From: AC-51 sp036265325
Lineage (GTDB): Bacteria; Actinomycetota; UBA4738; HRBIN12
Assembly (NCBI GenBank): GCA_036265325.1
Contig: DATAPH010000089.1
Location: forward strand, 1 to 25,219
Length of the DNA stretch: 25,219 bases
Direction: 5' to 3'
Positions 1 to 7,160 of this stretch are shown here, piece by piece; positions within the stretch are counted from its first letter, which is position 1, and every line of letters starts with the position of its first letter. A model generated the notes under the pieces. The model was not told where the DNA came from. It was given only the letters and a program-made list of their open reading frames with translations, and did no database searches. The translations under genes and the position numbers were made by a program.

Positions 1-173
1 CCCTCGAGCTGCGCGTGCATGATCAGGTCGTCCTCGGCCGGATCCTGCGACGCGTTGAACTCCTTGAAGGTGTTCATGTCGAGCTTCCCGCCGAACACGC
101 CGTGATAGAACTCCATCGCCTCACGCGTGCTGCTCTTGAAGCTGAGATACGGGTTCAGCGCTGCGGACGGCAT
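1..173 (-). CDS. VOC/PhnB-like glyoxalase-fold protein (C-terminus beyond window)
   Basis: Only the first 57 codons are present; the gene runs off the left edge. Read on the minus strand it begins MPSAALNPYLSFKSSTREAM and continues with EFYHGVFGGKLDMNTFKEF. The Pro-Tyr-Leu-x-Phe start, the A-x-x-FY-x-x-VFGGK stretch and the later LIMHAQLEG are the usual opening of PhnB/YdcF-like members of the vicinal-oxygen-chelate superfamily. These proteins are normally about 135-160 aa and are often of unknown substrate. The ATG is preceded by a purine-rich GGGGAGGGAAC Shine-Dalgarno region, and a TAAGCT hexamer lies at 200-205 on the minus strand, giving a short leader. It is divergent from the cyclase gene at 282. 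The family call is good; no substrate can be inferred. Confidence 0.85.
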   Translation of the reverse strand, partial: MPSAALNPYLSFKSSTREAMEFYHGVFGGKLDMNTFKEFNASQDPAEDDLIMHAQLE

Positions 174-199
174 GTTCCCTCCCCTTCGGTCTCTGCCCG

Positions 200-205
200 A
201 GCTTA
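200..205 (-). promoter_or_regulatory. candidate -10 element of the VOC gene
   Basis: On the minus strand the hexamer reads TAAGCT and lies 26 nt upstream of the ATG at 173. The expected start site near 193 would give a leader of about 20 nt containing the GGGGAGGGAAC ribosome-binding site. No convincing -35 was seen at 16-18 nt spacing. Confidence 0.4.
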
Positions 206-266
206 TCGCTGGGCACGCGAAGGGGGCGCCTGTGAGCGTGGGCTCGCTCGGTTGGAGTCGTGGCCC

Positions 267-272
267 TAGGCT
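267..272 (+). promoter_or_regulatory. candidate -10 element for leaderless cyclase mRNA
   Basis: TAGGCT ends 9 nt before the ATG at 282, and no Shine-Dalgarno sequence lies between them (CACGCAGAG only). This puts the likely transcription start at or just before the start codon. The same hexamer precedes the sigma factor gene at 9265-9270. No clear -35 is visible. Confidence 0.45.
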
Positions 273-281
273 CACGCAGAG

Positions 282-3200
282 ATGGTGGTCTGCACGAACT
301 GTGGCGAGCGCAATCCGGAGCACGCGCGGTTCTGCCTCGCCTGCGGATCAACGCTGCCCGCCCACCCGTCCTCCGGCGCCCGACGAGTCGTGACGGTCTT
401 GTTCTGTGACCTCGTCGGCTCGACGGAGATGGTCACCAGACTCGATCCGGAGTCGATGCGGTCGATCCTCGACCGCTACTTCGAGATGCTCACGACGATC
501 GTTGCAGCGCACGGCGGCCGGGTCGAGAAGTTCATCGGAGACGCCGTCCTTGCGGTGTTCGGGCTCCCCCGCGTGCACGAGGACGACCCCTTGCGGGCCG
601 CCCGCGCCGCCGTCGCGATCCGCGATGCCATGAGCGAGCTCAGCAAAGAACTGGAACGCGAGAGCGGCGTGTCGCTGCACGCACGGATCGGCGTACACAC
701 GGGCGAGGTCGTGACGGGTGATCCCGAGGCAGAGGCGATCTCGATCACCGGCGGTGCGGTGAACCTTGCGGCGCGACTGGAGCAGGTGGCGGAACCGGGC
801 GAGATCGTGCTCGGCGCGGACACGTACCGATCGGTTCAAGACGCCGTCGCAGCGGAGGAGATGACCCCCGTCACCCTCAAGGGGTTCGCGGAGCCGGTTG
901 CGGCTTTCCGGTTGCTGGGCGTGGTGCCGGGGGCGCTCGGACATGCCCGCCGGTTCGATCCCCCGATCGTCGATCGCGACGCCGAACGTGAGCTGTTGAG
1001 GCAGGCGCTCAACCGTGTCGTCACGGGACACCGATGCCAACTCTTCACCATCTTGGGGGCGCCGGGTATCGGGAAGTCGCGGGTGGTCGAGGAATTCGTC
1101 CGTGAACGAAGCACCGGCGAGCTGGTTCTGGCCGGCAGATGCCTGCCGTACGGGGACGGCATCACGTTCTATCCGATCTCCCAGATGGTGCGTCGCGCGG
1201 CCGGGATGACCGACGAGGACGATCCCGAGACCGCCCTCGCCAAGATCCAGGCACGAGTCGCCGGCATCGACCGCGACGACGTGGTCGCGAGACGGGTCGG
1301 ACAGGCGCTGGGGCTCGCGCAAGGAACGCCATCGCCCGACGAGATCTTCTGGGCGATGCGCCGGTTCTTCGAGGCGGTGTCACGGTCGCAGCCCCTCGTG
1401 CTCGTGTTCGACGACGTCCACTGGGCGGAGCCCACCTTGCTCGATCTCATCGAGCACATCGCCGATCGATCCCGCGACGCGGCCATGATGCTGATCTGCA
1501 TGGCGCGACGGGAGCTGCTCGACGTCAGAGCGACCTGGGGTGCGGGCGCCTTCAACGCCACCACGATCCTCCTCGAACCGCTCGCTCCCGCTGATTCCGA
1601 CACCATGATCGGCAACTTGCTCGCACCTGCGGAACTCGAGCCGGCGGTACGGGAACGGATCGGGGAGGTCGCCGCCGCCTATCCGCTGTTCGTCGAGGAG
1701 ATCGTGCGGCACCTCACCGACACCGGGGCTCTCGTCCGCGATGGAGACCGGTGGGTCGCGGCGAGCGACTTGTCCGATCTCGCCACACCCCCATCGATCA
1801 CCGCACTCCTGTCGGCGAGGCTCGACAGGCTGGAGCCCGCCGAGCGTGACATCGTTGAGCGCGCGTCCGTCATCGGCAAGGACTTCTTCGGAGCCGAAGT
1901 GGACGCGATCTCTCCGGCGGGAACCACCGACGAGGTCCCGCGCCTGCTCGCGTCCGCAGTGAACAAGGACCTGGTCCGGAGGAGGAACGCGACGGGAGAC
2001 GACGGGTACAGCTTCCCGCACATGCTGCTCCGCGACGTTGCCTACGACGGGATCCGCAAATCGACGCGCGCAGAGCTCCACGAACGCTATGCGTCATGGC
2101 TCGAAGAGCGTGCGGGACTCCGAACGGAGCCATACGAGGAGATCGTGGCCTATCACCTCGAACAGGCCTTCAGATACAGGGGAGAGCTCGGCCCCGTCGA
2201 CGAGGCCGTGGAGCGCCTGGCCGTCCGCGCCGGCATCCACGCTGCGGCGGCCGGGCGCCGAGCCGTCGCTCGCGGCGACATCTCTGCCAGCGTCAAGCTG
2301 CTCGAGAAGGCCGCGGCGTTGCTGCCGAGCAACGACCCCGATCGCCTCACGATGCTGCCGCACCTGGCCGACAGCCTGTTCCAGGCGGGTGAACAGGACC
2401 GTGCCGAGTCCGTGTACGACGAGATGCTCGAGAGCGCACACCGGACCGACGACGCCGCCCTCGAAGCACGCGCTCGGATGGACCGATACACGTGGCAGCT
2501 CGTCACCGACCCTGGTTCCACGTCGGGGGTCGGTCTTCAACACGTCGTGGAAGACGCGCTCAAGGAGTTCGAGGGCGCGGACAACGCCGAACATCTCGCA
2601 GCGGGGCTCGAGGCGTTGGGCATCATGCACCGTCTCGTGACCGGAGACAGCATGGCGATGCTCGACGCTGGCGAGCGAGGACTCGAGCTCGGCGATCCGG
2701 CATCGCCCGCCGCCGCGACGAGTGCGGATATCGTCGCGCAGGCGCTCTTCGTGGGGTCGACGCCGTGCGATGTTGCGCTCGGCAGGCTCGAGACCTTGCT
2801 CGGAGACTTCACGAACGAACCGATGGTGCGCGCCGGCATCGAGTTGCGGGCGGCCCTCGTGCTCGCGATGCTCGACCGATCTGTGGAAGCGCGTGAGCGC
2901 GCGGCCGCTTCTTCGGACATGTTCGACGAGTTGTCGCAACCGCGCTGGTCGGCAGAAGCCGCCAACGTCACCGGGCTGATCGACTGGTGGGATGGCGACG
3001 TCGCCGCGGCGGAGCGGTCGATGCACACCGCGTACCGATCGTTCGAGCAACGTGGGGAGGCCGATGCCGCCCTCCTTGCCGGCGACCTCGCCTTGATCTT
3101 GTTCGACCTGGGTCGCGACGACGAGGCGCACGCGTTGATCCCGAGCATCATCAAGGACGCGCCGTCGTTCGCCCTCGAGCAGCAGATCGGTTGGAACCGT

Positions 3201-3479
3201 GCGATGGCCAGGACCAGCGCGGTCCAAGGGGATCGCTCGCGTGCCGAGGAGTTCGCGCGTGAAGCAGTGCGCCTCGCGTCCTCGACGGACTTCCTGGCCC
3301 TGCAGAGCGACACACTCGTGGATCTTGCGGACGTCCTCTTGCGCGACCGTCCTGGCGATGCGATCCAGGCCGCTGATGCGGCTATCCATCTCTGCGTCCG
3401 GAAGGGCAGCGTCGTCGGCGCTCGACGGGCTCGGACGGTGCGGGAGCGAGCGAACGCGGGCTACGACGCGTCGCCGTAG
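282..3479 (+). CDS. class III nucleotide cyclase / NTPase / TPR scaffold protein
   Basis: This is a 1065-aa cytoplasmic signalling protein. Residues 4-21 form a zinc ribbon (C4-x2-C7 and C18-x2-C21). Residues about 35-215 are a class III cyclase homology domain, with metal-binding Asp43 (FCDLVGST) and Asp87 (FIGDAVLAVFG), Lys83, and the Asn161/Arg165 pair (VNLAAR). A P-loop (GAPGIGKS, about 258-265) and a Walker-B-like LVFDDVHW begin an NTPase module related to the MalT/STAND type. The C-terminal half is alpha-helical, TPR-like repeats. There is no C-terminal LuxR helix-turn-helix. The position that is usually Asp in TGDxVN, which helps select the base, is Gly158, so cyclase activity or nucleotide choice may differ. 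The ATG looks leaderless, with TAGGCT 9 nt upstream. The 3' end overlaps the convergent gene by 19 bp. The architecture is familiar in actinobacteria; the ligand is unknown. Confidence 0.92.
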   Translation: MVVCTNCGERNPEHARFCLACGSTLPAHPSSGARRVVTVLFCDLVGSTEMVTRLDPESMRSILDRYFEMLTTIVAAHGGRVEKFIGDAVLAVFGLPRVHEDDPLRAARAAVAIRDAMSELSKELERESGVSLHARIGVHTGEVVTGDPEAEAISITGGAVNLAARLEQVAEPGEIVLGADTYRSVQDAVAAEEMTPVTLKGFAEPVAAFRLLGVVPGALGHARRFDPPIVDRDAERELLRQALNRVVTGHRCQLFTILGAPGIGKSRVVEEFVRERSTGELVLAGRCLPYGDGITFYPISQMVRRAAGMTDEDDPETALAKIQARVAGIDRDDVVARRVGQALGLAQGTPSPDEIFWAMRRFFEAVSRSQPLVLVFDDVHWAEPTLLDLIEHIADRSRDAAMMLICMARRELLDVRATWGAGAFNATTILLEPLAPADSDTMIGNLLAPAELEPAVRERIGEVAAAYPLFVEEIVRHLTDTGALVRDGDRWVAASDLSDLATPPSITALLSARLDRLEPAERDIVERASVIGKDFFGAEVDAISPAGTTDEVPRLLASAVNKDLVRRRNATGDDGYSFPHMLLRDVAYDGIRKSTRAELHERYASWLEERAGLRTEPYEEIVAYHLEQAFRYRGELGPVDEAVERLAVRAGIHAAAAGRRAVARGDISASVKLLEKAAALLPSNDPDRLTMLPHLADSLFQAGEQDRAESVYDEMLESAHRTDDAALEARARMDRYTWQLVTDPGSTSGVGLQHVVEDALKEFEGADNAEHLAAGLEALGIMHRLVTGDSMAMLDAGERGLELGDPASPAAATSADIVAQALFVGSTPCDVALGRLETLLGDFTNEPMVRAGIELRAALVLAMLDRSVEARERAAASSDMFDELSQPRWSAEAANVTGLIDWWDGDVAAAERSMHTAYRSFEQRGEADAALLAGDLALILFDLGRDDEAHALIPSIIKDAPSFALEQQIGWNRAMARTSAVQGDRSRAEEFAREAVRLASSTDFLALQSDTLVDLADVLLRDRPGDAIQAADAAIHLCVRKGSVVGARRARTVRERANAGYDASP

Positions 3480-4117
3480 CGGCGATAGTCGGCGAACGCC
3501 GTCTCGGTTCGCGCGATCCCAGGGATCTGTTGGAGCTTGCCCATGATGACCTTGGCCACGTCGTCGATCTCTTTGGCGTCGATCACGAGCAACACGTCGA
3601 AGCTGCCGAACACGGTCGCAGCTCCTTGGAACCCGTCGAGCTCGGACAGGCTCGCCATGACGTCGAACGCTCCGCGGCCGGCGTCGGCGCTCAGCCAGAT
3701 GCGGACGAAGCCGACCACATCGCATCGCTTGATCTTCAGCGCATAGACCTGACCGGTGGGCCCGGTGTACGCGGTGCCCTGAACGGCGTAGTCGCAACGG
3801 AGTCCGAGCTCCCACAAGGTTCCAGCGATGAAGTCCTGCAGCAGGTCGAGCCGGCGCGGCGGAGCCCACAGATGCACGAACGCCTTGTACGGTCCGACGG
3901 TCTCGGTCGCCGACAGGACCACGGCGTGATCGCTCGGCGGTAGATAGTCGGGCGACTCCGGGTCGTCGCCGGGGATCATCCCGATCAACGCGTCGATCGC
4001 GTCGCGCAACGTGCCGTCACCCTGGACGTGATCGACGAACAGGAACGCGTGTAGACCGGTCAGGATGTATCGCTCCCAGCGTTCGCGATCCTCCGGTGTC
4101 AGATCCTCAAGCTTCAT
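3461..4117 (-). CDS. Lrp/AsnC-type ligand-binding (RAM) domain protein without a recognisable HTH
   Basis: This is a 218-aa protein. The C-terminal 75 or so residues (from about 138, GFVRIWLSADAGR) look like an Lrp/AsnC effector-binding alpha-beta sandwich. The beta-alpha-beta pattern VFGSFDVLLVIDAKEIDD, followed by KLQQIPGIARTETAFA, is typical of that domain. The N-terminal 135 residues do not resemble the family's winged helix-turn-helix. They open with a charged helix (MKLEDLTPEDRERWERYI) and contain a hydrophobic beta-rich stretch that I do not recognise. The ATG follows GGGTGAGGGT, a usable ribosome-binding site. The gene converges on, and overlaps, the cyclase gene by 19 bp. It may sense a small molecule without binding DNA, or be an enzyme with a regulatory domain. 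Confidence 0.7.
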   Translation of the reverse strand: MKLEDLTPEDRERWERYILTGLHAFLFVDHVQGDGTLRDAIDALIGMIPGDDPESPDYLPPSDHAVVLSATETVGPYKAFVHLWAPPRRLDLLQDFIAGTLWELGLRCDYAVQGTAYTGPTGQVYALKIKRCDVVGFVRIWLSADAGRGAFDVMASLSELDGFQGAATVFGSFDVLLVIDAKEIDDVAKVIMGKLQQIPGIARTETAFADYRRYGDAS

Positions 4118-4216
4118 ACCCTCACCCCCGCATGCGCCGAACCTGCACTTTCCTCTGTCGATGCGGTGCGCGCAACCTGGCTACCGTCACGAGATGCGCG
4201 TGCTTCGGCCTTGCGT

Positions 4217-4771
4217 TTACGCGACCTCGGCGACCTCGAAGCGTTCGGCCCACGCTTGCCGATCCTCCGCATGGCGAGCCTGCAGAGCCGAGAAGGCGAA
4301 CACGATCGCGACGAAGAGCGCATCGGCTATGAACGCGATGATGACACCGCTCACCCACCCGCCCAGCAGATCGACGCCCTGGTACGTGCAGAAGCCGGCG
4401 CGCGTGCCGGTCACGTAGAGAGGACAGGCGACCTGCAAAAGCGCAGTCAACGCCGCCGCGGCGAAGGGTGCCATCAGCAAGACGACCAGCGCCCCCCGAG
4501 TCAGCAGCTTCGAGGGCGGCTTCGCTCTCGTCGTGAGCAGCCCAACGAGCCCGCCGACGAACAGTCCGATGCTCGCGCCAACGGCGGTGTAGGCAGGAAC
4601 CTCCGCGGGGCCGTCCGCGTTCCCGACGAAGAAGCCGGCGACCGCGCCGAGGACCGCTGTGATCAGCGCGGCGCTAACGGCCGGCGCGCGCCGCACGAAC
4701 GCTCCAGCGATGCACCCACATGCGAGTGCCCACACGGCGAAGGTCACACCCAGGAGCGACTGGTGCGTCAT
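4217..4771 (-). CDS. multi-pass membrane protein of unknown function
   Basis: This is a 184-aa hydrophobic protein with about five predicted membrane segments (roughly residues 5-27, 31-52, 62-82, 93-115 and 132-160). Small Gly/Ala-rich helices and short loops alternate, and it ends in a charged, probably cytoplasmic tail (HAEDRQAWAERFEVAEVA). I do not recognise the family. I chose the ATG at 4771 (MTHQSLLGVTFAVW) over earlier in-frame starts because upstream residues are Arg-rich and unlike protein. In addition, CATGCT (minus strand, 4778-4783) ends exactly 6 nt before it, fitting a leaderless start. A long open frame on the opposite strand here has the composition of a shadow. The membrane call is strong; function unknown. 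Confidence 0.72.
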   Translation of the reverse strand: MTHQSLLGVTFAVWALACGCIAGAFVRRAPAVSAALITAVLGAVAGFFVGNADGPAEVPAYTAVGASIGLFVGGLVGLLTTRAKPPSKLLTRGALVVLLMAPFAAAALTALLQVACPLYVTGTRAGFCTYQGVDLLGGWVSGVIIAFIADALFVAIVFAFSALQARHAEDRQAWAERFEVAEVA

Positions 4772-5006
4772 CGGACGAGCATGACGGGACAGCGCAGGCG
4801 GGGTAACCCTCTCAACACGCGCATCATGAGAAGGCCATAGGCGCGAAACGGCCGGCGATCCGCTTACCTGTGACGGGTCGCGGCGACGGAGTGGGCCACT
4901 CCTTGCCACCGCGAGCAAGGACCACCGTGCGAAGCGATCGATCTCTCGACCGACCCTGACAAGGTCGATCTCTGGCAGAGACGCGCCTGCCTGGAACGAT
5001 GTGCTC

Positions 5007-5543
5007 GTGTCCGAGCTTCTGATCATCACGGGTCCTCCGGGCGCCGGAAAGTCAACGGTCGCCCGCTCGATCGTCGAGCGGTTCGATCACAGTGCGCTTG
5101 TGCAAGGAGACGCCTTCTTCGGTTTCGTGGCTCGCGGGTATATCGACCCTTGGCTCCCGGAGTCCCACGAGCAGAACACCGTGGTTACCGAAGCGACGGC
5201 GCGCGCGACCGCCGCGTTCGCGAAAGGCGGCTTCACCACGGTCTTCGACGGCATGGTTGGCCCGTGGTTCTTGCCAACCTTCCTGCAGATAACGGAAGTC
5301 CCGCGCGTGCACTACGCCGTGCTCCTGCCGAGCGCGGAAACATGTGTGGCGAGGGTCCTGGGCCGCGCCGACCACGGATTCCGTGAGGAGGCCGCTACAC
5401 GCGACATGCACGCCTCGTTCGCGAGCGCCGCGGTCGACCCCCGGTCTGTCATCGACGCTGACCCTGAGGTCGGTGTGGTCATCGAAGAAGTACTGCGCCG
5501 CTACGAGAGCGGGATGCTCGCGCATCCCACCGCGGGGGGTTGA
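5007..5543 (+). CDS. P-loop kinase-like protein (AAA_33 / Zeta-toxin-like fold)
   Basis: A 178-aa single-domain P-loop protein. It starts MSELLIITGPPGAGKST, a Walker A motif within the first 20 residues, as in small ATP-dependent kinases such as the chloramphenicol phosphotransferase-like and gluconokinase-like groups. LVQGDAFFGF follows, with an Asp in the position that often binds substrate, and then FTTVFDGMVGPWF. A C-terminal segment, LLPSAETCVARVLGRADHGF, resembles the lid region with its conserved Arg. GTG at 5007 is preferred, because AACGAT ends 6 nt before it and CTGGCA lies 17 nt further upstream. GTG at 5001 would add two residues. The substrate cannot be named. It is not obviously in an operon: the gene ends 58 nt before the next start, and a TAGCAT element lies in that gap. 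Confidence 0.75.
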   Translation: MSELLIITGPPGAGKSTVARSIVERFDHSALVQGDAFFGFVARGYIDPWLPESHEQNTVVTEATARATAAFAKGGFTTVFDGMVGPWFLPTFLQITEVPRVHYAVLLPSAETCVARVLGRADHGFREEAATRDMHASFASAAVDPRSVIDADPEVGVVIEEVLRRYESGMLAHPTAGG

Positions 5544-5571
5544 CCGGCTGGACCCGACCGAGCAACGCGCG

Positions 5572-5577
5572 TAGCAT
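5572..5577 (+). promoter_or_regulatory. candidate -10 for the cyclic-nucleotide-binding protein gene
   Basis: TAGCAT lies 24 nt upstream of the GTG at 5602. The expected start near 5584 leaves an 18-nt leader carrying the GAGGGAGGG Shine-Dalgarno sequence. Unlike many neighbours, this gene would therefore be leadered. TAGCAT is the same hexamer seen before nth (12841) and the DUF309 gene (20003). Confidence 0.45.
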
Positions 5578-5601
5578 CACCCCACTCGAGGGAGGGTCGA
5601 C

Positions 5602-6024
5602 GTGGCGATCAGCGATGTGGTGGAGCACCTCGGAACCGTTCCGATCTTCGAAGGCTGCTCCAAGAAGGACCTGCAGACCATCGCCCGGCAAGTACGTCAG
5701 ATCTCGCACGACGCGGGCTACGTCATCGCCACCGAGGGCGACCCCGGCGCCGGCCTGTTCGTGATCGCGGAGGGTGAGGCCGACGTCACGATCGGCGGCA
5801 AGATGGTGAACCACCTGAAGGCCGGCGACTTCTTCGGCGAGATGGCGCTCCTCGACGGTGGGCCTCGAACCGCCACGGTCACGTCGACCACGCCGATCTC
5901 GCTGTATGCCCTCACGGAATGGGTCTTCCGTGGCCTCTTGGCCGAGCACCCCTCGATCGCCGTGCGAACGCTCGAGACGATGGCCGCTCGGCTGCGCGGT
6001 GCGACCAAGGTCGCGACCGCCTAA
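5602..6024 (+). CDS. single-domain cyclic-nucleotide-binding protein (CRP-like, no HTH)
   Basis: The 140-aa protein consists almost entirely of one cNMP-binding beta-roll. IFEGCSKKDLQTIA forms the N-terminal helices, and GDPGAGLFVIAEGEADV the first strands. The phosphate-binding cassette FFGEMALLDGGPRTATV has Glu80 and Arg89 in the positions that contact ribose and cyclic phosphate in CRP. There is no C-terminal DNA-binding domain, so it should act by binding a partner or as a cyclic-nucleotide buffer or sensor rather than as a transcription factor. A strong ribosome-binding site (GGAGGG) precedes the GTG. A cyclase-type protein encoded about 2 kb upstream (282-3479) is a plausible source of ligand, but that link is inference. 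The family call is secure. Confidence 0.9.
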   Translation: MAISDVVEHLGTVPIFEGCSKKDLQTIARQVRQISHDAGYVIATEGDPGAGLFVIAEGEADVTIGGKMVNHLKAGDFFGEMALLDGGPRTATVTSTTPISLYALTEWVFRGLLAEHPSIAVRTLETMAARLRGATKVATA

Positions 6025-6070
6025 CACGCTGCCCTGCAGCGCCGAGTATCTCCGATGGATCGGCCCGGCC

Positions 6071-6118
6071 CGACACGTTGCCCGGGTGAGCCGACACGTT
6101 GCCCGGGTGAGCCGACAC
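6071..6118 (+). repeat. 21-bp tandem direct repeat (two copies plus a 6-nt partial)
   Basis: The unit starts CGACACGTTGCCC and ends GGGTGAGC. Two identical 21-nt copies (6071-6091 and 6092-6112) are followed by the first 6 nt of a third (6113-6118). The array ends two bases before the first T of the CACAAT hexamer's last position and 9 nt before the ATG at 6128. Two helical turns per unit fits a protein-binding array, but simple slippage is also possible. Confidence 0.85.
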
Positions 6119-6127
6119 AATGAAGGC

Positions 6128-7141
6128 ATGAGCGGACCCGGGCTGGATCGAGGGGAGGTCGGGCCACTGGCGCCAGACGAGGTTCGCCGACTGGCAGAGC
6201 AACGAGCCGACGCCCGCGCCGCGAAGGACTTCGCCGCCGCGGATGCGCTCAGAGATCAGATCGCCGATCAAGGCTGGGTCGTCACCGACGCGCTGGGCGG
6301 GTTCAGCCTCGAACGCGCTGAGCGGGATGAGACTGCGGGCCCGCTCTCGCCGGCGGAGGTCGAGTCCGCGCTCGAGCGTGAGCCCGTCTACGACATGGCG
6401 ATCCATTGGGTCTGCGAAGGGTGGCTGGATGACATCGATCGTGCGATCGAGGCCTTCGCGGCGAACGCCGGCTCCCGACGCCTGCAGTTCGTGGTCGCCG
6501 ACGTCACCGGTGATGCGGCCGGTCGATGGCACGAGCGCAACGACGTCGAGGTTGTCTGGCTCCGTCACGACACCGGCTGGGCGGCGGCGCGGAACACCGG
6601 GCTCTCGCGTTCGCTCGCGCCGATCGTGGTCGCCGTTGACGGCTCGATCGAACCGACCGGCGACGTCTTCACACCCGTCGAGACGGCGCTCAAGGACCCT
6701 GCGGCGGGGATCGTCGGCCCGTTCGGCATCGTGACCCACGACCTCCGCGAGTTCGATGAGGCGCCCGACGAAGGACCCTGTGACGCCATCGAGGGATATC
6801 TCATGGCGTTCCGCCGAGAGGTGCTCACCGAGGTCGGCGGCTTCGACGAGAAGTTCAAGTGGTACCGGACGGCCGACATCGATTGGTCGTTCAAGGTGAA
6901 GGACGCCGGCCTCGGCTGCAGCGTCGTTCCCTTGCCCGTGACGAAGCACGAGCACCGTGCGTGGGCCGCGGCCACTGACAAGCAGCGCGCGTCATGGTCC
7001 AAGCGGAACTTCTACCGATTCCTCGATCGATACCGCGACCGCTGGGATCTGGTCCTGTCCGGCGAACCCGAGCAGCACGACCACGACCATGATCACGAGC
7101 ATCACCACGAGCAACCCGTGACGATGCCGGACGGTCGGTGA
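6128..7141 (+). CDS. GT2-like glycosyltransferase with CysS-like N-terminal module and His-rich tail
   Basis: A 337-aa protein with three visible parts. Residues about 12-65 (LAPDEVRRLAEQRADARAA, then KDFAAADALRDQIADQGW) match the C-terminal helical tail typical of cysteinyl-tRNA synthetase. Residues about 90-310 look like a GT-A/GT2 domain: DTGWAAARNTGLSRS, VVAVDGSIEP in place of a classic DxD, then GYLMAFRREVLTEVGGFDE and TADIDWSFKVKDAGL, the usual acceptor-side motif. The last 20 residues include HDHDHDHEHHHEQ, a possible metal-binding tail. The ATG at 6128 is preceded by CACAAT 6 nt upstream, fitting a leaderless start directly after a tandem repeat. The gene converges with ftsH 19 nt away. 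The sugar donor and acceptor are unknown; it could be non-catalytic. Confidence 0.75.
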   Translation: MSGPGLDRGEVGPLAPDEVRRLAEQRADARAAKDFAAADALRDQIADQGWVVTDALGGFSLERAERDETAGPLSPAEVESALEREPVYDMAIHWVCEGWLDDIDRAIEAFAANAGSRRLQFVVADVTGDAAGRWHERNDVEVVWLRHDTGWAAARNTGLSRSLAPIVVAVDGSIEPTGDVFTPVETALKDPAAGIVGPFGIVTHDLREFDEAPDEGPCDAIEGYLMAFRREVLTEVGGFDEKFKWYRTADIDWSFKVKDAGLGCSVVPLPVTKHEHRAWAAATDKQRASWSKRNFYRFLDRYRDRWDLVLSGEPEQHDHDHDHEHHHEQPVTMPDGR

Positions 7142-7160
7142 GCTGAGAGGAACGCGCCCG

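Noticed and set aside
2094..3869. Long minus-strand frame across the cyclase 3' half and the next gene
   Set aside because: It crosses two well-supported genes, is Arg-rich and has no recognisable domain.
4166..4840. Plus-strand open frame opposite the small membrane protein
   Set aside because: The translation is highly charged and low in complexity, whereas the minus strand gives clean membrane helices and a leaderless-type start.
5631..5643. Palindrome CGGAACCGTTCCG near the start of the cNMP-binding protein gene
   Set aside because: It lies within codons of a conserved domain, lacks the N4 spacing of the GAAC-N4-GTTC sites and is not near a promoter.
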